From: Oryzias latipes
Taxonomy: Eukaryota; Chordata; Actinopteri; Beloniformes; Adrianichthyidae
DNA length: 64,000 nt
Assembly: GCF_002234675.1 (NCBI RefSeq)
Contig: NC_019859.2
Location: 29,644,434-29,708,433 of the forward strand
Direction of reading: 5' to 3'
Part shown: positions 18,475 through 48,000 of the stretch, piece after piece
Layout of the letters: each line of letters opens with the position of its first letter
Position numbering within the stretch: the first letter of the stretch is position 1
Position numbers and translations under genes: made by a program
The notes under the pieces: generated by a model
Seen by the model: only the letters and a program-made list of their open reading frames with translations
Told to the model about the DNA's origin: nothing
Database searches by the model: none

Positions 18475-21400
18475 ATGGCGGCCGTGCAGGGTGGAATGGT
18501 CGACGAGAAAGAAGAAGTCGACATAAAAACCGAACCGCAGAGCGACGGGCTCATGAACACAAATGCGACCGACGGGCGACAGCTCTCTCCGTCCCCGAGC
18601 TCCAGCAGCTCGGCTGGGAGCACCAAAAGTGCGGCTGGGGCGCCGGAGGACCAGCAGACGCTGCTGGCGGTTCTACAGTTCCTGAGAAAGAACAAGCTGA
18701 CGGAGTCCGTTGAAATTCTGCGGCGTGAGGCGGGACTGCCCGAGGATGCGCTGGACACAAAGGGGGCGGACTGCAGTGCGCCCAGCTCGGGCGGCACCGC
18801 TGGCGGCGTGGACGGCCTGGATGCGGGCTCTCTGCTCAGCCGGGTGGCCGTGTCTTCCTCCGCTGGAACTCCGGCGCCGACCAAAGGTATGACGCTCCAA
18901 GCGGGACTCAGCCCGTCCACCGGAACTTTGTTCGCTCCTCATAAAGCGCGCGCAACAGTTGTAAAAGAATCGAAAAGACACGTTTAGAAGCTGCAAAAAG
19001 AACGTAAATTACACACACTGACAAACAAATGTGGACAAAACTTGATCGCAACATACGTCCCGGGGAAGCAGAGAGGTGGTCAAACTGAGAATCCAAATTA
19101 ACAAGAACACAAACTAAAACCATGAATCTTTTTAAGTAATAAATATAAATAAGTCTAAATACTTTATACAAATATTTGTGTCTGTCACTGTTCGTTTTGG
19201 TCTACAGCTGACCTGATACAGTTTAGTGTTGCACACAAATAATCAGATCAATTGAGGTGATCAGGATCACACACACAGCAGAATATCCTGTGATGAAGTG
19301 CTTTAACAAGGTTCACACTTCTCAGTCATCTGACAACTTCCAGCATTTTCACACATTTGATTTTGTCTGTTTTTTACATTCAGAGATGTGGCTACTCAGA
19401 AGACAGGACAAAGCCTCATTGTTATTTAATGATAAATAAATGAAGATGGCAAAAGCAGATTTAGCAGATTGAAGAGCTCCAACTTTGAGACTATAGATGG
19501 GATTCATTAGATTCCAGAAAACCTGAAGTCTTTATGCACACATGATGTCAACAAACCCTGAGAATGGACTGTAAACCAGGTGATCGTTTTCCTGAAATAT
19601 GTCAGAGTTGCTATCAGGTAAACGGGTTTGATTCTTAGACATCACCTTCAATTTCAATCCCAGTTTAGATGAGTTCATCCTGGCTTTACCGTTGAAACCA
19701 GGTAAGCTGCAGATCCAGCAACAGGTCCATAGTTGAAGGGTCTGTGAGTCTTTCTGGGCTGCTTCGCGGTGGGGGTTCATCACCTCTGGATTCTCTCAGC
19801 AGCAGTCGCAGACGATCAGCCCGACGTCAGTGTGGTGCTGTCAGCCTACAGCCAGCAGGGAGACCCGGCTCTCTACAAAGTTTACTACAGCGACCTGAAG
19901 AAGTTCATCGAGTCGGTGTTGGACTGCCACCGGGCAGAGCTGTCGCAGGTCTTCTACCCGCTCTTTGTCCACATGTACCTGGAGCTGGTGTACAACAATC
20001 ATGAGAGTGAAGCCAAGGCCTTCTTTGAAAAGTAAGTCCCTTTAAGGTTTACGTTAAAAAAGTACGCCCTGCTCCGCGCGCCTTCTCGTCACGGCCTCGT
20101 CCGCAGGTTCAGCGGGGATCAGGAGTGCTACTACGAAGACGACCTCCGGGTTTTATCCAGCCTCACCAAGAAAGAGCACATGAGAGGCAACGAGACGCTG
20201 CTGGACTTCCGCACCAGCAAGTTCGTCCTGCGCATCTCCCGTGACTCCTACCAGCTGCTGAAGAGGCACCTGCAGGAGCGCCAGAACAATCAGATCTGGA
20301 ACATCATCCAGGAGCACCTGTACATCGACATCTTCGACGGCATGCCCCGCAGCAAGAGCCAGATAGACGCCATGTCAGGCAGCTTAGCAGGAGAGGCCAA
20401 GCGGGAGGCCAACAAAGCCAAGGTGAGGGAAGTTCCCGACAGATTTAGCACGTTCCTCTGTAATCCCGTGAGAACAATGCCATCTGTTCTGGCTGCAGGT
20501 TTATTATGGGCTGCTGAAAGAACCAGAGATTGAAGTGCCCCTGGATGATGAAGATGAAGAGGCGGAGAACGAAGAGGGCAAGCCGAAGAAGAAGAAGCCA
20601 AAGAAGGACAGCATGGGTTCCAAGAGCAAGAAGCAAGATCCCAACGCTCCGTTGCAGAACAGGTGAGGTTCTGCGGTCAGCAGAGCAGAGCTTCTGCATC
20701 TTCAGGAGCTTCCGCCACAGGCAGGCTCTTCCTCTTTCTGTGGGAGAGCAGCTTTAACGTTTCCCAGGACGTTTCATCTGCTTCTGGATTATTCTGGTTT
20801 GTGTTTGGATGGCTTTAGTTTCTAGAAAAGCCCCGTCAGCTCCGTCCCCCTCTTACTGCTCACGGTGGGGCAAATAAGCTGCTGTTGAGGCGGGAATCCG
20901 TCTGAATGGCAGGTGTTACAGGACAGAGCTTAGAAAGTCTGAAAACATCAGTGAAAGCGGGGCTTTTGAGCTCTGAGGGCTTGTTTGGTTCACCTGCAGA
21001 GTTTCCCCTGTAGACAGTCTGTCACATGTGCACGTGTCCTGGCTGGACGATGTCACAGCTCCTAAACCGAAAACATTTCTGAAACATCCGTTTGTGCTTA
21101 TTAGATTTCCAGAGTTTTCTTGCAGTCATTTCCTTTGAAAGTCTTGAGTAATCAACTTTTCATGGTCAGGATACCTCTGCCAGAACTGAAGGACTCTGAC
21201 AAGCTGGACAAAATCATGTACATGAAGGAATCCACAAAAAGAATCCGTCTGGGACGGGAGAACCTGCCCTCCATCTGCTTCTACACCTTCCTCAACGCGT
21301 ACCAGGTAAGCGGCGCCCACCGGCCGTTGTCTGACGGCTGCCGGTTCTCGTTGAGCTTTAGACTCCGTTGGACTTGTTCAGGGTCTGACCGCGGTGGACT

Positions 21401-23369
21401 TCACGGACGACTCCAGCCTGATAGCAGGAGGCTTTGCCGACTCCACGGTTCGGGTGTGGAGTGTGACGCCAAAAAAGCTGCGCAAGGTCAAGTCTGCAGC
21501 AGGTGGGTGTTGGGCGCAAACACAGGACAACGCCAGCGGGTGAATCATGCCGATACTTAACGGTTCTTCTTTTTGTTTCACCCCCTCAAGACTTGAATTT
21601 GATTGACAAAGAGTCAGACGATGTTCTAGAGAGGATCATGGATGAGAAGACGGCCAGCGAGTCGAAGATTCTGTACGGACACAGCGGCCCGGTGTACGGC
21701 ATCAGCTTCAGCCCAGACAGGTACCACAGAACCGGCGCTCCTGACAGAACCGGCGCTCCTGACAGAGCCGGGCTTCAAAGTGTTCAACCATTTCAACTAA
21801 CTGTGACTAGGATTCATGAGAGATCGTAAACGGATTTCCATCTCCTGCATGGCTGCTTGTTTTGCAGCAGAGTTTATTCCAGCTGTTCCATTTCCCTCTG
21901 TTTGAATCAATTACGTTTTTTATAAGCAGGAAAAACTGGTTTAGTAACAGAAATAGAAAACGTAGATGACCCTCCGAGGAGGAGGGTCTAAGAGCAGAGA
22001 CGCCCACTTTAGTTTAGCTATCAGCTATTGGGTTTTATGACTGATTTTCTATTAGTGAAAACCCCTCGAGACAACTGTGTTGTAATAAAACTGAACTAAT
22101 TTTTAGTGAGGTTACACCGAGCTGTAAATAGTCTGACCCAGTGCTGCATTGAAGTGGTTCCCTTTGTCCTGAGATGAGGTGCTCATGTCTTTCAGAAACT
22201 ACCTGCTGTCCTGTTCTGAGGACGGCACGGTCCGGCTGTGGAGTCTCCTCACCTTCACGTGTCTAGTGGGCTACAAAGGCCACAACTACCCAGTGTGGGA
22301 CACTCAGTTTTCCCCGTATGGGTACTACTTTGTCTCTGGGGGTCATGACCGGGTGGCTCGGTAAGCTAGCGCACAGAGGTAACGGGACGCTCCCGTCAAA
22401 CAGCTCTTCACACTCACGAATCTCGTCTCCCTCAGACTCTGGGCGACGGATCACTACCAGCCCCTGCGGATATTTGCCGGTCACTTGGCTGATGTCACCT
22501 GCACCCGTTTCCACCCCAACTCCAACTACGTGGTTACAGGCTCGTCTGACCGCACCATCCGGCTCTGGGATGTCCTGACGGGGAACTGTGTCCGGATCTT
22601 CACCGGTCACAAGGTCAGCAGGGCTCCGTTTTCTGCAGAAGCAGAGTGAGCTTCGTCTTCTCAATGAGAGTTGATGGACTTGAGCAAACTTCTCTCCACA
22701 AAATGTTTCCTTTGCTGGGCAGCTTTAGTCTGTTACCCAGGATCAGAGCAGACCCCCCACCTGCTCCTCCACGTCTGCCGCCTTCTGATCCAGGCGGACA
22801 GCAGCTGGAACACAGCCGGGGGGGGCAGACGGAGGAGCAGGGCATCCTGTGTCCATCCTGCATGAACCTTCAGACGTTCCTCAGAAATCCACCTCAGCTC
22901 TGTTTTCAGGGTCCCATCCACACTCTGGCTTTCTCTCCCAACGGGAAGTTCTTGGCCTCGGGGGCGACTGACGGCAGAGTTCTTCTGTGGGACATCGGTC
23001 ATGGGCTGATGGTTTCAGAGCTCAAAGGCCACACGGATACGGTCTATGCCCTCAGGTTCAGCAGGGATGGAGAAATCCTGGCCTCTGGTGGGTGTTCCTC
23101 AGCTGCCGCTGGTGTGCCGCGGCTGCAGAGACTCACTGCTCTTCTGACTTCCAGGTTCGATGGACAACACGGTCCGCCTTTGGGATGCAGCGAAGGCGTT
23201 CGATGATTTAGAGACTGACGACTTCACAGCTGCCACAGGACACATCCACCTGCAGGACAACTCCCAGGAGCTTCTGCTGGGGACATACATGAGCAAATCC
23301 ACGCCTGTGGTCCACCTCCACTTCACTCGCAGGAACCTGCTTCTGGCTGCAGGATCTTATGCTGCATGA
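18475..23369 (+). CDS. taf5: TFIID subunit TAF5, complete, 11 exons
   Basis: TAF5 is a scaffold subunit of the nuclear TFIID complex. Exons: 18475-18886, 19803-20031, 20107-20422, 20499-20662, 21170-21305, 21382-21502, 21591-21720, 22196-22360, 22436-22613, 22910-23087 and 23155-23369. All phases agree, giving about 747 aa (human 800; the difference lies in the low-complexity N-terminus). Order along the protein: Ser/Gly-rich N-terminus; LisH motif (QQTLLAVLQFLRKNKL, residues about 60-95); NTD2 domain (from PDVSVVLSAYSQQGDP, about 145-280); an acidic then Lys-rich linker (PKKKKPKKDS); and WD40 repeats from about residue 420 (STVRVWS, GTVRLWS, VARLWA, TIRLWD, RVLLWD, TVRLWD). The ATG at 18475 was chosen because it starts with MAA like the family and has A at -3. 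Exon 2 has a NAGNAG acceptor (19797-19802) that could add one Ala. Confidence 0.97.
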
Positions 23370-23506
23370 GGCGGCGGGTCGCCTGCAGCAGTTCTGGAGA
23401 CTCACCCAGTGGGCTGAAGACCCTTTTTAGAAATCACTGCCATGGCTGCAGCTGAGCGGCTGACGGCTCTTCTGTATCATAGTATTTTTTACGGGTGGAC
23501 ACTGTA

Positions 23507-23512
23507 AATAAA
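23507..23512 (+). terminator. taf5: taf5 poly(A) signal
   Basis: AATAAA about 140 bp after the taf5 TGA. The 3' UTR is short, and cleavage is expected near 23525-23535, at the end of the opposing atp5mk transcript. Confidence 0.8.
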
Positions 23513-23544
23513 ACATGTTTTCTAGGATCTGGATAGAATGCTTC

Positions 23545-23554
23545 TTTATTTATT
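23545..23554 (-). terminator. atp5mk: atp5mk poly(A) signal (two overlapping)
   Basis: TTTATTTATT on the plus strand reads as overlapping AATAAATAAA on the minus strand, about 145 bp after the atp5mk stop. Expected cleavage (about 23515-23535) coincides with that of taf5 on the other strand. Confidence 0.8.
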
Positions 23555-23698
23555 CAACACAGAGAAATCATATTTTCACACAAGCACGTCCAGCTGCTCT
23601 CCACTCCCAGATGTTTGAACCTGTCAGGGAAGAACATCTGGAGTTAATGTGATGGAGCTGCGAGCAGGACAGCGGATCATCAGAGAAAACTCACATGG

Positions 23699-25633
23699 CT
23701 ATTTTTCTGTGACGGCCGCCTGTTTCTTGGGTTTCAGTTTGAAGAAAAGGACGATGGCTGCGATGCTGGCGTACGTGGCCAACACGCACTGAAACGAGGA
23801 GACATGACAGACGTTACAAGAAGAAAACATCCCTCCTTTCTTTTCATTCAAATCTATGTAATGTCTCAGAGTTTGACCGTTCCCACAGCTGCATAAATGA
23901 CTAAACAGAGCAAAGATACGACTGCGCTCTACAATGAAACTAAATGCCTGAAGAAAGACGGCAAAGCGTACACTTCATGCTGCGTCATGCAAACACAATC
24001 TGTGCTGCAGCATCAGAAAGCCCCAAACCTTCAATCTAGAATCTTAAATTGTAGCAGTAAATCAGGAAGTTCATCTGCAGAACTCTGGACTACAAAACAC
24101 GACTTTTATGGCATCAAAGTACGTCTTTGTGTTTTTGGAGCTACTCGCTCTTTGCCCTTTCAGTCTTTGGGGGCTGTAAGCTTTTGTGGGACAGGTCCTA
24201 TTCAGGACGGATAGTCCAGTGTCTCCTCTGCTGAAGGACACAATCCTGACCAAAAATATCTGCACCCAACACTCCTCTCAGATCATTTATGCCAGATTAT
24301 CACAGATCCATCTGCGGTGTGGAGTCTGTCTTTTGCATTGTCTCTGTTGCACCTCCGATCCGCCCCCCTCCCGCTTGGATTCTGTGGTTTGTCCTGCAGC
24401 ACCCATGTCATCAACATCCAAACTCTGGCAAAAATCCTCTCCTCACTTAGTCCTGAAGTTTTGTTTTTGTACTTCCAAAATTAAACTTTAGTCACTCACA
24501 GTGACAGTGGACACCGGTGTTATATGCCGGGTCGACGTGTGTAATTGCGTGGGGATGTCGCTTCAAATATAGAATCCAATTTGATCAAGTTTTGTTTTGA
24601 AAGTAGAACATGAGTCGTGGGTCACACTGAACATACAGAAAAGAGAAATAAAGAAGTCTGTCCATTTAAATGAGAAAACTCGAAAAACAGCTGAAGACTA
24701 CAAGATCTTCAGGTTTCTGTGTCCACTCTGGGAAATAAAGATGTTTAGAGCTCATGTCTCTCTACATGACCTGCTGGACGTGGAAGGAAGAGAAAAATTG
24801 GAATAAATTCTGGTGGATAAAGAACCCTGAGGAACTTCCAAATAAATTCCATCTGATCTGCAGAGTCCAACAGTGTCAGCTCACTCTGACCGTAACCATC
24901 TGACTGAAAAGGAAGAACATCACTGCTGCAACAAGGACATGATAAGCAAGAGTGGAGTTTAACAGAAGCACAATCCTGGGAAAACGTTCGGTCAAAAAAA
25001 ACCCATCATGGTACCGTCTACAGAAAAGAAATGAGGCCTTTCAGGAAAAAGAAAAACCAAGGACATATTTTAGAATTCCTTTGCAGCTTCTGGCACTGGA
25101 AGCCTCAGCTGTGTGAACACAAGAAGGAAGTGTGACGGCCACCAAAACCTTCCAGGGAACAAGAGTCAGAAAGCTGCATCTCCACCTCATGGGTCTTCCA
25201 GCAGGACAATGAAGCTGAAACATCATCAGAGCTCTCTGACAGGGTTTCAAAAAGCTGAGAGTTCTGGAATGAGTCCAGATCAGAATCTGATGGAGGGATC
25301 TCAAAATCCTGAAAGACCTGCAGAAGTCCAAACTTTCAGCCGAGAGGGAAGAAACTTTTAGTTCTGAGTGTGGTGTCGCAATTTGAAGACAGAAATACAG
25401 GGGTGCAGATTGATATGTTTTGGTTATGACCTTCTTTCCATTGTAATATGCTAAAGGAAACCATTCTCTCTCTTTATAATGGATTCTTCTTACAGATTTG
25501 TTTTTTTTCCCCCCACTTCACATCATGAGAGGTTTCAAAAACTCACATTCCTCCTTCCTATGATTGTGTAAGAATTGAAGTATTTGGCAATTCCAGTGAA
25601 CTGATGCTGCGATCCGGCGTCGTGTCCTCCCAT
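23699..25633 (-). CDS. atp5mk: ATP synthase membrane subunit DAPIT (58 aa)
   Basis: DAPIT (formerly USMG5) is a small inner-membrane subunit of mitochondrial ATP synthase that helps hold dimers together. There are two coding exons on the minus strand. 25547-25633 encodes 29 residues (MGGHDAG, then QHQFTGIAKYFNSYTIIGRR). 23699-23788 encodes the last 29, including the membrane helix VLATYASIAAIVLFFKL and a Lys-rich end, then TAG. The total of 58 aa equals the human length. The start exon extends into 5' UTR up to 25652. A non-coding first exon probably lies at about 26850-26890, with a GTAAGC donor. The intron at 23789-25546 contains a decayed transposase-like stretch. The gene sits between taf5 and pdcd11 as in human. 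Confidence 0.95.
24880..25370 (+). mobile_element. Decayed Tc1-like transposase trace, atp5mk intron
   Basis: On the plus strand, broken frames give the words FQQDN, then KVLE and SPDQN, then WRDL, in the order and spacing of the C-terminal half of Tc1-type transposases (their DD-E catalytic region). Stops and frameshifts are frequent, and I cannot see the terminal repeats. The identification rests on these words only. Confidence 0.4.
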
Positions 25634-26849
25634 GGTGAAGAAATTAATGGTCCTGCGGAAACACAAGTCTGATGCTTGAAAAGGCTTAAAAATACAAACT
25701 TTCTCTGGAGAAACACTGAAAGCTAAATCATTAAGATATTTGTGGGAAAGCAAAATCAGCGCTCTTCATCATCAAAACATCCTTTTCATTTCTTCAGCAA
25801 CTACATCAACGTTTGTGTTTTCATTGCATTCATCACAGCAAATAAAATGATTTTTAAACCCAAACTACAACTAATTTGAAATTTATCATCAAGAATTTTT
25901 TTTTTTTTTATCTCAGAAATTCCTTGTCATAGTTTACTTTTTTGTTTACAATAAACAAAAATAATTAGAAAAAAAACAATGTTTCTAAATCGTTTAAAGT
26001 CTTTAAGCTGTTTGAAGGTGATTTCCTGCTTAAACCGTGTCTCAGTAGGGTTAAAAAAATGAATGTTTACTTTTTTTTTTTTTAAATCAACAAAAGCAAA
26101 ATTCTGCAATTCCAACAAAGATTTCCTAAAACATCAGAGCCAAACTCAAAGAACAGCAAACGTTCATGTCTTCAGAGCAAGTTTCTGCTGCTGGAGAGTT
26201 TAGTGGTTTGCAGTCAGAGCTTTGGCTGCGCTCACTGGAGATCTTTGACCTCTAGGTCTCCACAGAGCATGAATCACGATCCTTACAGAAGAACTGATTG
26301 ATTCGATATAATGAAAGAGGAAAAACTAAGTGTTGACATTTATGTTGCTGTGTTCTCTTATAACAAAAACTCCAGCGCGACAGGCGATTCTCTGATATTT
26401 GTGGAGCAAAAACAATCAACGTCTTTTTCTTTAAAATGTCTACTCTGATTTGAAGGGACTGGATCAAAAAAAAGTGACGTCTGAAAACGAGGGAGCCTTA
26501 GCCTAATTTGATAAATGTAGATGTTTGAATTTAATAAACTGTTAGAATTAAACACTTTTTAACTGCAAACTGCTTCAGCTCATCCAGCTGGAAACCAAAC
26601 ACTCGGATCGGAATGATACATTTCCTCACAGGTTCATTTTTATTATAGACATTTAAAAAACCCTGAACATTTAGTAAACGGCTAGCATGTTCGTTAGCAT
26701 CGGCTAGCATGCAGCCTTTTCTGTCGGGTGAGTCGGGTTTGGAAGCAACAAACAGCAATTCGCAACAAAGACTTTACAGTTTAGCCTCCGCTAACCTACC
26801 AGAAACAAACTGAATGGCACAACTAGCTGGTTTACGAGTTAACGCTTAC

Positions 26850-27123
26850 CTTTGCTACTCGACCCCTGCGTAAATTGAACCGGACAAGTGCCCTTCAGCA
26901 GAGGCCGCAATGCTGAAAATGACAGGAAGTCCCGCCCAGTAGAAACACCTCTACCTGCTTTGCTATTGGCTAAAATAAGCATCACCCAAAGACATCTTAT
27001 AGCTCGATTTTCGAATGGCCTACTCAAATGTCAATCATCATTCTGCTTTGTGATTGGACAGAACAGAGACGCTCGTGGGCTCTTTTCTTCCGGGTCACGG
27101 TCAGGCGTGTTGCTGAACAACAT
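26850..27123. promoter_or_regulatory. Probable bidirectional promoter, atp5mk / pdcd11
   Basis: The atp5mk non-coding exon (minus strand, donor at 26844-26849) and a probable pdcd11 non-coding exon (plus strand, ending at 27123 with a GTGAGT donor) flank this stretch. It contains two ATTGG (inverted CCAAT) boxes, near 26963 and 27053, and an ETS-type CTTCCGG at 27087-27093. There is no TATA box. Both products are housekeeping proteins. The start sites are inferred from splice donors, not from transcripts. Confidence 0.6.
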
Positions 27124-27415
27124 GTGAGTTTTTGCTCGCACTACCGGAGACTAATCAAGAAATTGATTCCTTATGAAGCTTTTTTTTTAAGTTAACTATT
27201 TTTAAAACAATTATTTCATGCATCTGCGCTAGCCGCCTCTTTATTATTAGCTAACATGCTAACATGTGCTATTTAGGCTTTAGCTCGCGTGCTAACGCTG
27301 CACTTTAACCTTTTAAATCCCTGCGGCTCTTTGAATATATGTTTTAGATGTGTTTATCCCTGCTTTTAACATTAACCGCAGCGTCTGTGTTTGAAATCTG
27401 ACAGTCAGGTAAATC

Positions 27416-44194
<16,779 letters not shown>

Positions 44195-44359
44195 AGGATC
44201 AAACTGGCTCCTCCGGTTATCGTTTCTGGACATGAAAGCTGGATATCTGCGTCAGATCAGACTTTTGAGGGCAGCTGTTGCTCTTTTTGTATGAGAACGT
44301 TTTTAAGGATCAAAGCAGAACTTCTGTAACTCCGACAGGTTTTCTATGAACTTTCTTTC

Positions 44360-44365
44360 AATAAA
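44360..44365 (+). terminator. pdcd11: pdcd11 poly(A) signal
   Basis: AATAAA about 165 bp after the pdcd11 TGA (44192-44194). It gives a short 3' UTR ending near 44380, against the opposing rnf122-like signal. Confidence 0.8.
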
Positions 44366-44385
44366 TCCAACACATGACAGGACGC

Positions 44386-44391
44386 TTTATT
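44386..44391 (-). terminator. rnf122: rnf122-like poly(A) signal (candidate)
   Basis: TTTATT on the plus strand reads AATAAA on the minus strand, about 650 bp downstream of the RING gene stop at 45043. Expected cleavage near 44360-44375 overlaps the end of pdcd11. Confidence 0.6.
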
Positions 44392-45042
44392 TAAAATACA
44401 AAAAAACAATATATAGGGAGACGTTTACGTACAGTACACAGAGCCAAGACTAGTTTTCTATCTTTTTCTGTTTCTTTTTTGTTTTTAGTTTTCTGAGAAA
44501 GGAAAGGGGGCGGGGACACAATCAGAAACAACATCGTCTACGTAGAAGTTCGTCTTCCAGCTGGTTTGTTTCAGCCTGAAGTGGTGGCGGCTCTTGGCTG
44601 CCGAAGCGTTGGCAGTACTGAAGATGCATGCGTGGCACGGGCTGATGCGTTGTTGTCGTCGGGGTTTGTGCTGGCTGTTCTGGTGACGCCCCTGAGTTCG
44701 TGGAGGTTGGTCATAGTCCGGGCTCCTCGGCGCCTCCGTGACGTCTGTGGCAGTGCTGCACCAGCTCGCTGGCAGCCTCCTGTATCGTCTCTCTTCATTT
44801 TTCTGGTGAACTGTGCAACATGAAAGTACAACAAGGAACATTTTTGATGAAAGATCCTATGCTCTAACTTCTCCGTCCTCCTCTGAATCACGGCGGTTCC
44901 TGTCATGGCAGAAAGCTTGAAGGTCACAAGTGGCGCCTCTCAGACCCAACGTTTCCTGTCAGACGATCACTGTTCGTCATCCTTAGTGTGTTTGATGCGC
45001 GTGTTCCTGGAAGGGGGGTTGTCTGCTGTTTGCCCTGCTGCC

Positions 45043-48000
45043 TCACACCTCCTCGGGGTCCATCGGTCCCTCGGCACCCTGCGGGGCGTCGGGGTGGAGC
45101 CGCAGGATGGGCTTGTTGCACATGGGACACACGCTGCGGATCTCCAGCCACTTGAGCAGGCACCTGGACGGAAAAGAGCATTTGATTAAGAAAAAGAAAG
45201 AAAGAGATTGAGATCAAAGTTTGTTCTTTCACATGGGGGCTTATAGATGATGCAAACTATTTACAAATGTTTCTAAGCATTAGTGATGCAGAAACTGCAT
45301 GTGTAGCCGATCTGGTTTGCACACCGACCAACTCCTACTCTTTAACCTCTTTTGCCCAAATGTGAACAACAGAAGTTAAATAATATTTTTTTTTAAAAAC
45401 TGTGTAGATTTATTTTTGCCCTGAGGAGTTGAACTGGTTCTGCTGCAGCCGCTCATTTGCACAAATGAGTTGTTTTTCGCTTGCAGCGTTTTCTTCCTGG
45501 TGTGGCGCCACTCACTTCTTGTGAAATGCGTGTGAGCACGGACACACTCCCAGCTCATCCCGAGTCCTGAACTCTTCCAGACACACCGCGCACGTTTGCT
45601 GCAGGAACACAAACGCCAAGTTAAACGTCTTCGAAAGAACTGAAGCTCAAATGAAGCTGCTCTTTCACCCTTAAGCCACATCAGACGTACAGGCCTCAGA
45701 ATTTACACGATTAGAAAGAATCTCAAAGAAAACAATTTTCTAAAATAATGTGCTTGCCAAGTGTTTTTATTTTATTTATAGTCATTCTTTGGTACAGCCA
45801 ATGTTCAAAGGAGAACAGAAGCGATTGGACTTCTGCTTCACTTTCTGTTGGGGAGTTTCTGTCACTTCACTGCATCCCAATCACTGCTTTTTGCTTTGTT
45901 TCCAAGCAGCAAGACACTTTTGGGTTCAGACCCAAAGTGTGCTAAATAAAAGATGCCTAAAAAGTCTTTTCAGGGACAAAGGAGAGAGAACCTGCAGCGA
46001 GTTGTTAGTCCAGAAATGCAGACGATTTGATGGTAGAGATTTGCAGGGAGCCTCCTTCCTGTCAGTCTCATCCCAAAAGGGAGGGTGACTTAGTTCAATG
46101 CCCGCCTCCCCTCCCCATAATGACTCGTCTTAGTGGATGCAGAAAAGCTCTAAGCTTTGGGGTCAAATATGGACTTACTCCAAGAAGACTCAGTTTCTTG
46201 CTCGCTCCTTTCAGCACCACCTAGAGAGGGAAGAAGAAGGACAACCGGGTGAATGTTCCCGTCAGACATCAGACTCTAACCCTCCAGCTCAGTCTCCAGG
46301 CTTAAAGCGGTGCGCACTCGGACTGCGGAGGCGGAAGTTTAACCTTCCCCGAGGCTGAGCACATTTGAACCTCCTGTCAGCGCGCCGTCATGCCCCACTA
46401 CCTTTTCACCGCAGCTGGATTAGCAGTTAGGAGCAGAGCGTAGGTAATGATACGCTGTCAAGGTCATCTATAAAGGGTAGCGTTCAGTTTCACAGAGTGA
46501 GATGTATTTATAACGCGCCTCAGAGGCTTGAGTTACAGATTCACCCGCAGCCACAGACTGCAGCAAATACCTCATTGTAGCTGAACTGCTCCCTCGTTCC
46601 TTGTTGTTTCAACCTGGGGGACAGACAGAACAAGCGTCAGAGGAGACCGTGCGCACCACGAGTCCGTGCACAGCATGAGCGTGACTCCGCCCACTGACAC
46701 AGATCTGTTGACAACCTCAGTCAAACAGGGAATCAGTGCAGGGGTGAAAGCATGCGCCTGCAAGACACAGAGCAGGGTTTGGATGCTAAATTGTCCGCAC
46801 TCTAACTTGGAACCTCTAAAAGAAAAATACAATATTTGTATCCATCTCATTCTCAGGGTGGACTGATTCATCTAATCTGCTGGTCACATGACTGAAATTC
46901 AGTGGAGAAAACTGGCCTAACTGGAATAATCTAGACTGAACTGGAATATAAATATCATGACAAATCCCAATTCTTATCTTGTGTACTTAAAAAGTAAATA
47001 CAAATACAACAGTTTACCTTTTTCTAAATGTATCACTTGAAGAAACTTTTTAATAAACATTTAAGAAACCGTCTTCATTGGCTTTCTGTCTATGTATGTG
47101 TGTAATTCATTCTGATGCAGCACTTTAAATAATGTCTTCATGAAATTAACAGTTTTAGTTTCTTAGTTCTGTATGATTTTTAGGAGCCAAAGCGTCATGG
47201 CAGAACCTGCAGTACCACCAGGAACCACCAGGGTTTCCTTCAACCTAAACAGCAGCTCTGACTTCCTGATGGAGAGGTTGATCTACAAAAACAAAAATGG
47301 AGGCACATGCAGTTTACCAAGCAACTTTTAGGCATAAGACCGTTACTATTTACATTAAATGGTACAAATATTCACAAAATGTAACATGTTAACAAGGTTA
47401 GTTCAAAAAACAGTCTTTGTCACTTAAGTCAGTTATCACAGCTCTACAGAGACTTTTATTTAACCTTTTTTTTAAAATAATTTCCCGATTGTATTATTTT
47501 TTAATATAAGATAAATGTAACGTATATTTAAATATATCATTAAAAATATAATGTAAGATTAGCATTAAACCAATTTAAAAGACCAGGTTTATTTATTAAA
47601 CTTTTACCAATATTGCCTGTAGGAATAAAATTACCTTTATTATTATTTTCAAATCAGTAACTTAATTTTCCAATCCTTCTTTTCTTTGGATCATAGGTTA
47701 CACTGATTTTGAAACACATTTCTTTAAATGTAACGTTTTGCTTTTATTTAAGCTGCACCTTAAGACAACCCCTCCAATTTAGTTTTTTGTCCCCACGTCT
47801 TCATACTCTGGGTTAGAACCGGACATGTAACATGAAAGTGTTGGAACCCGCCCAGCAAGGCTGTTGACCAGTTGAGGATATGATTGTCACCTGTCAATCA
47901 AAAGACCACACCCCCTTTCATGAGCAACTTTGATCTCAAGTGTAAAAAGAACGACTTCCATCAAAAATAAAACAAAAGCAAAAATGAAGTAATGTTATTG

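Noticed and set aside
18426..18920. 164-codon minus-strand ORF opposite taf5 exon 1
   Set aside because: It is the antisense shadow of a GC-rich Ser/Gly coding exon and has no supporting content.
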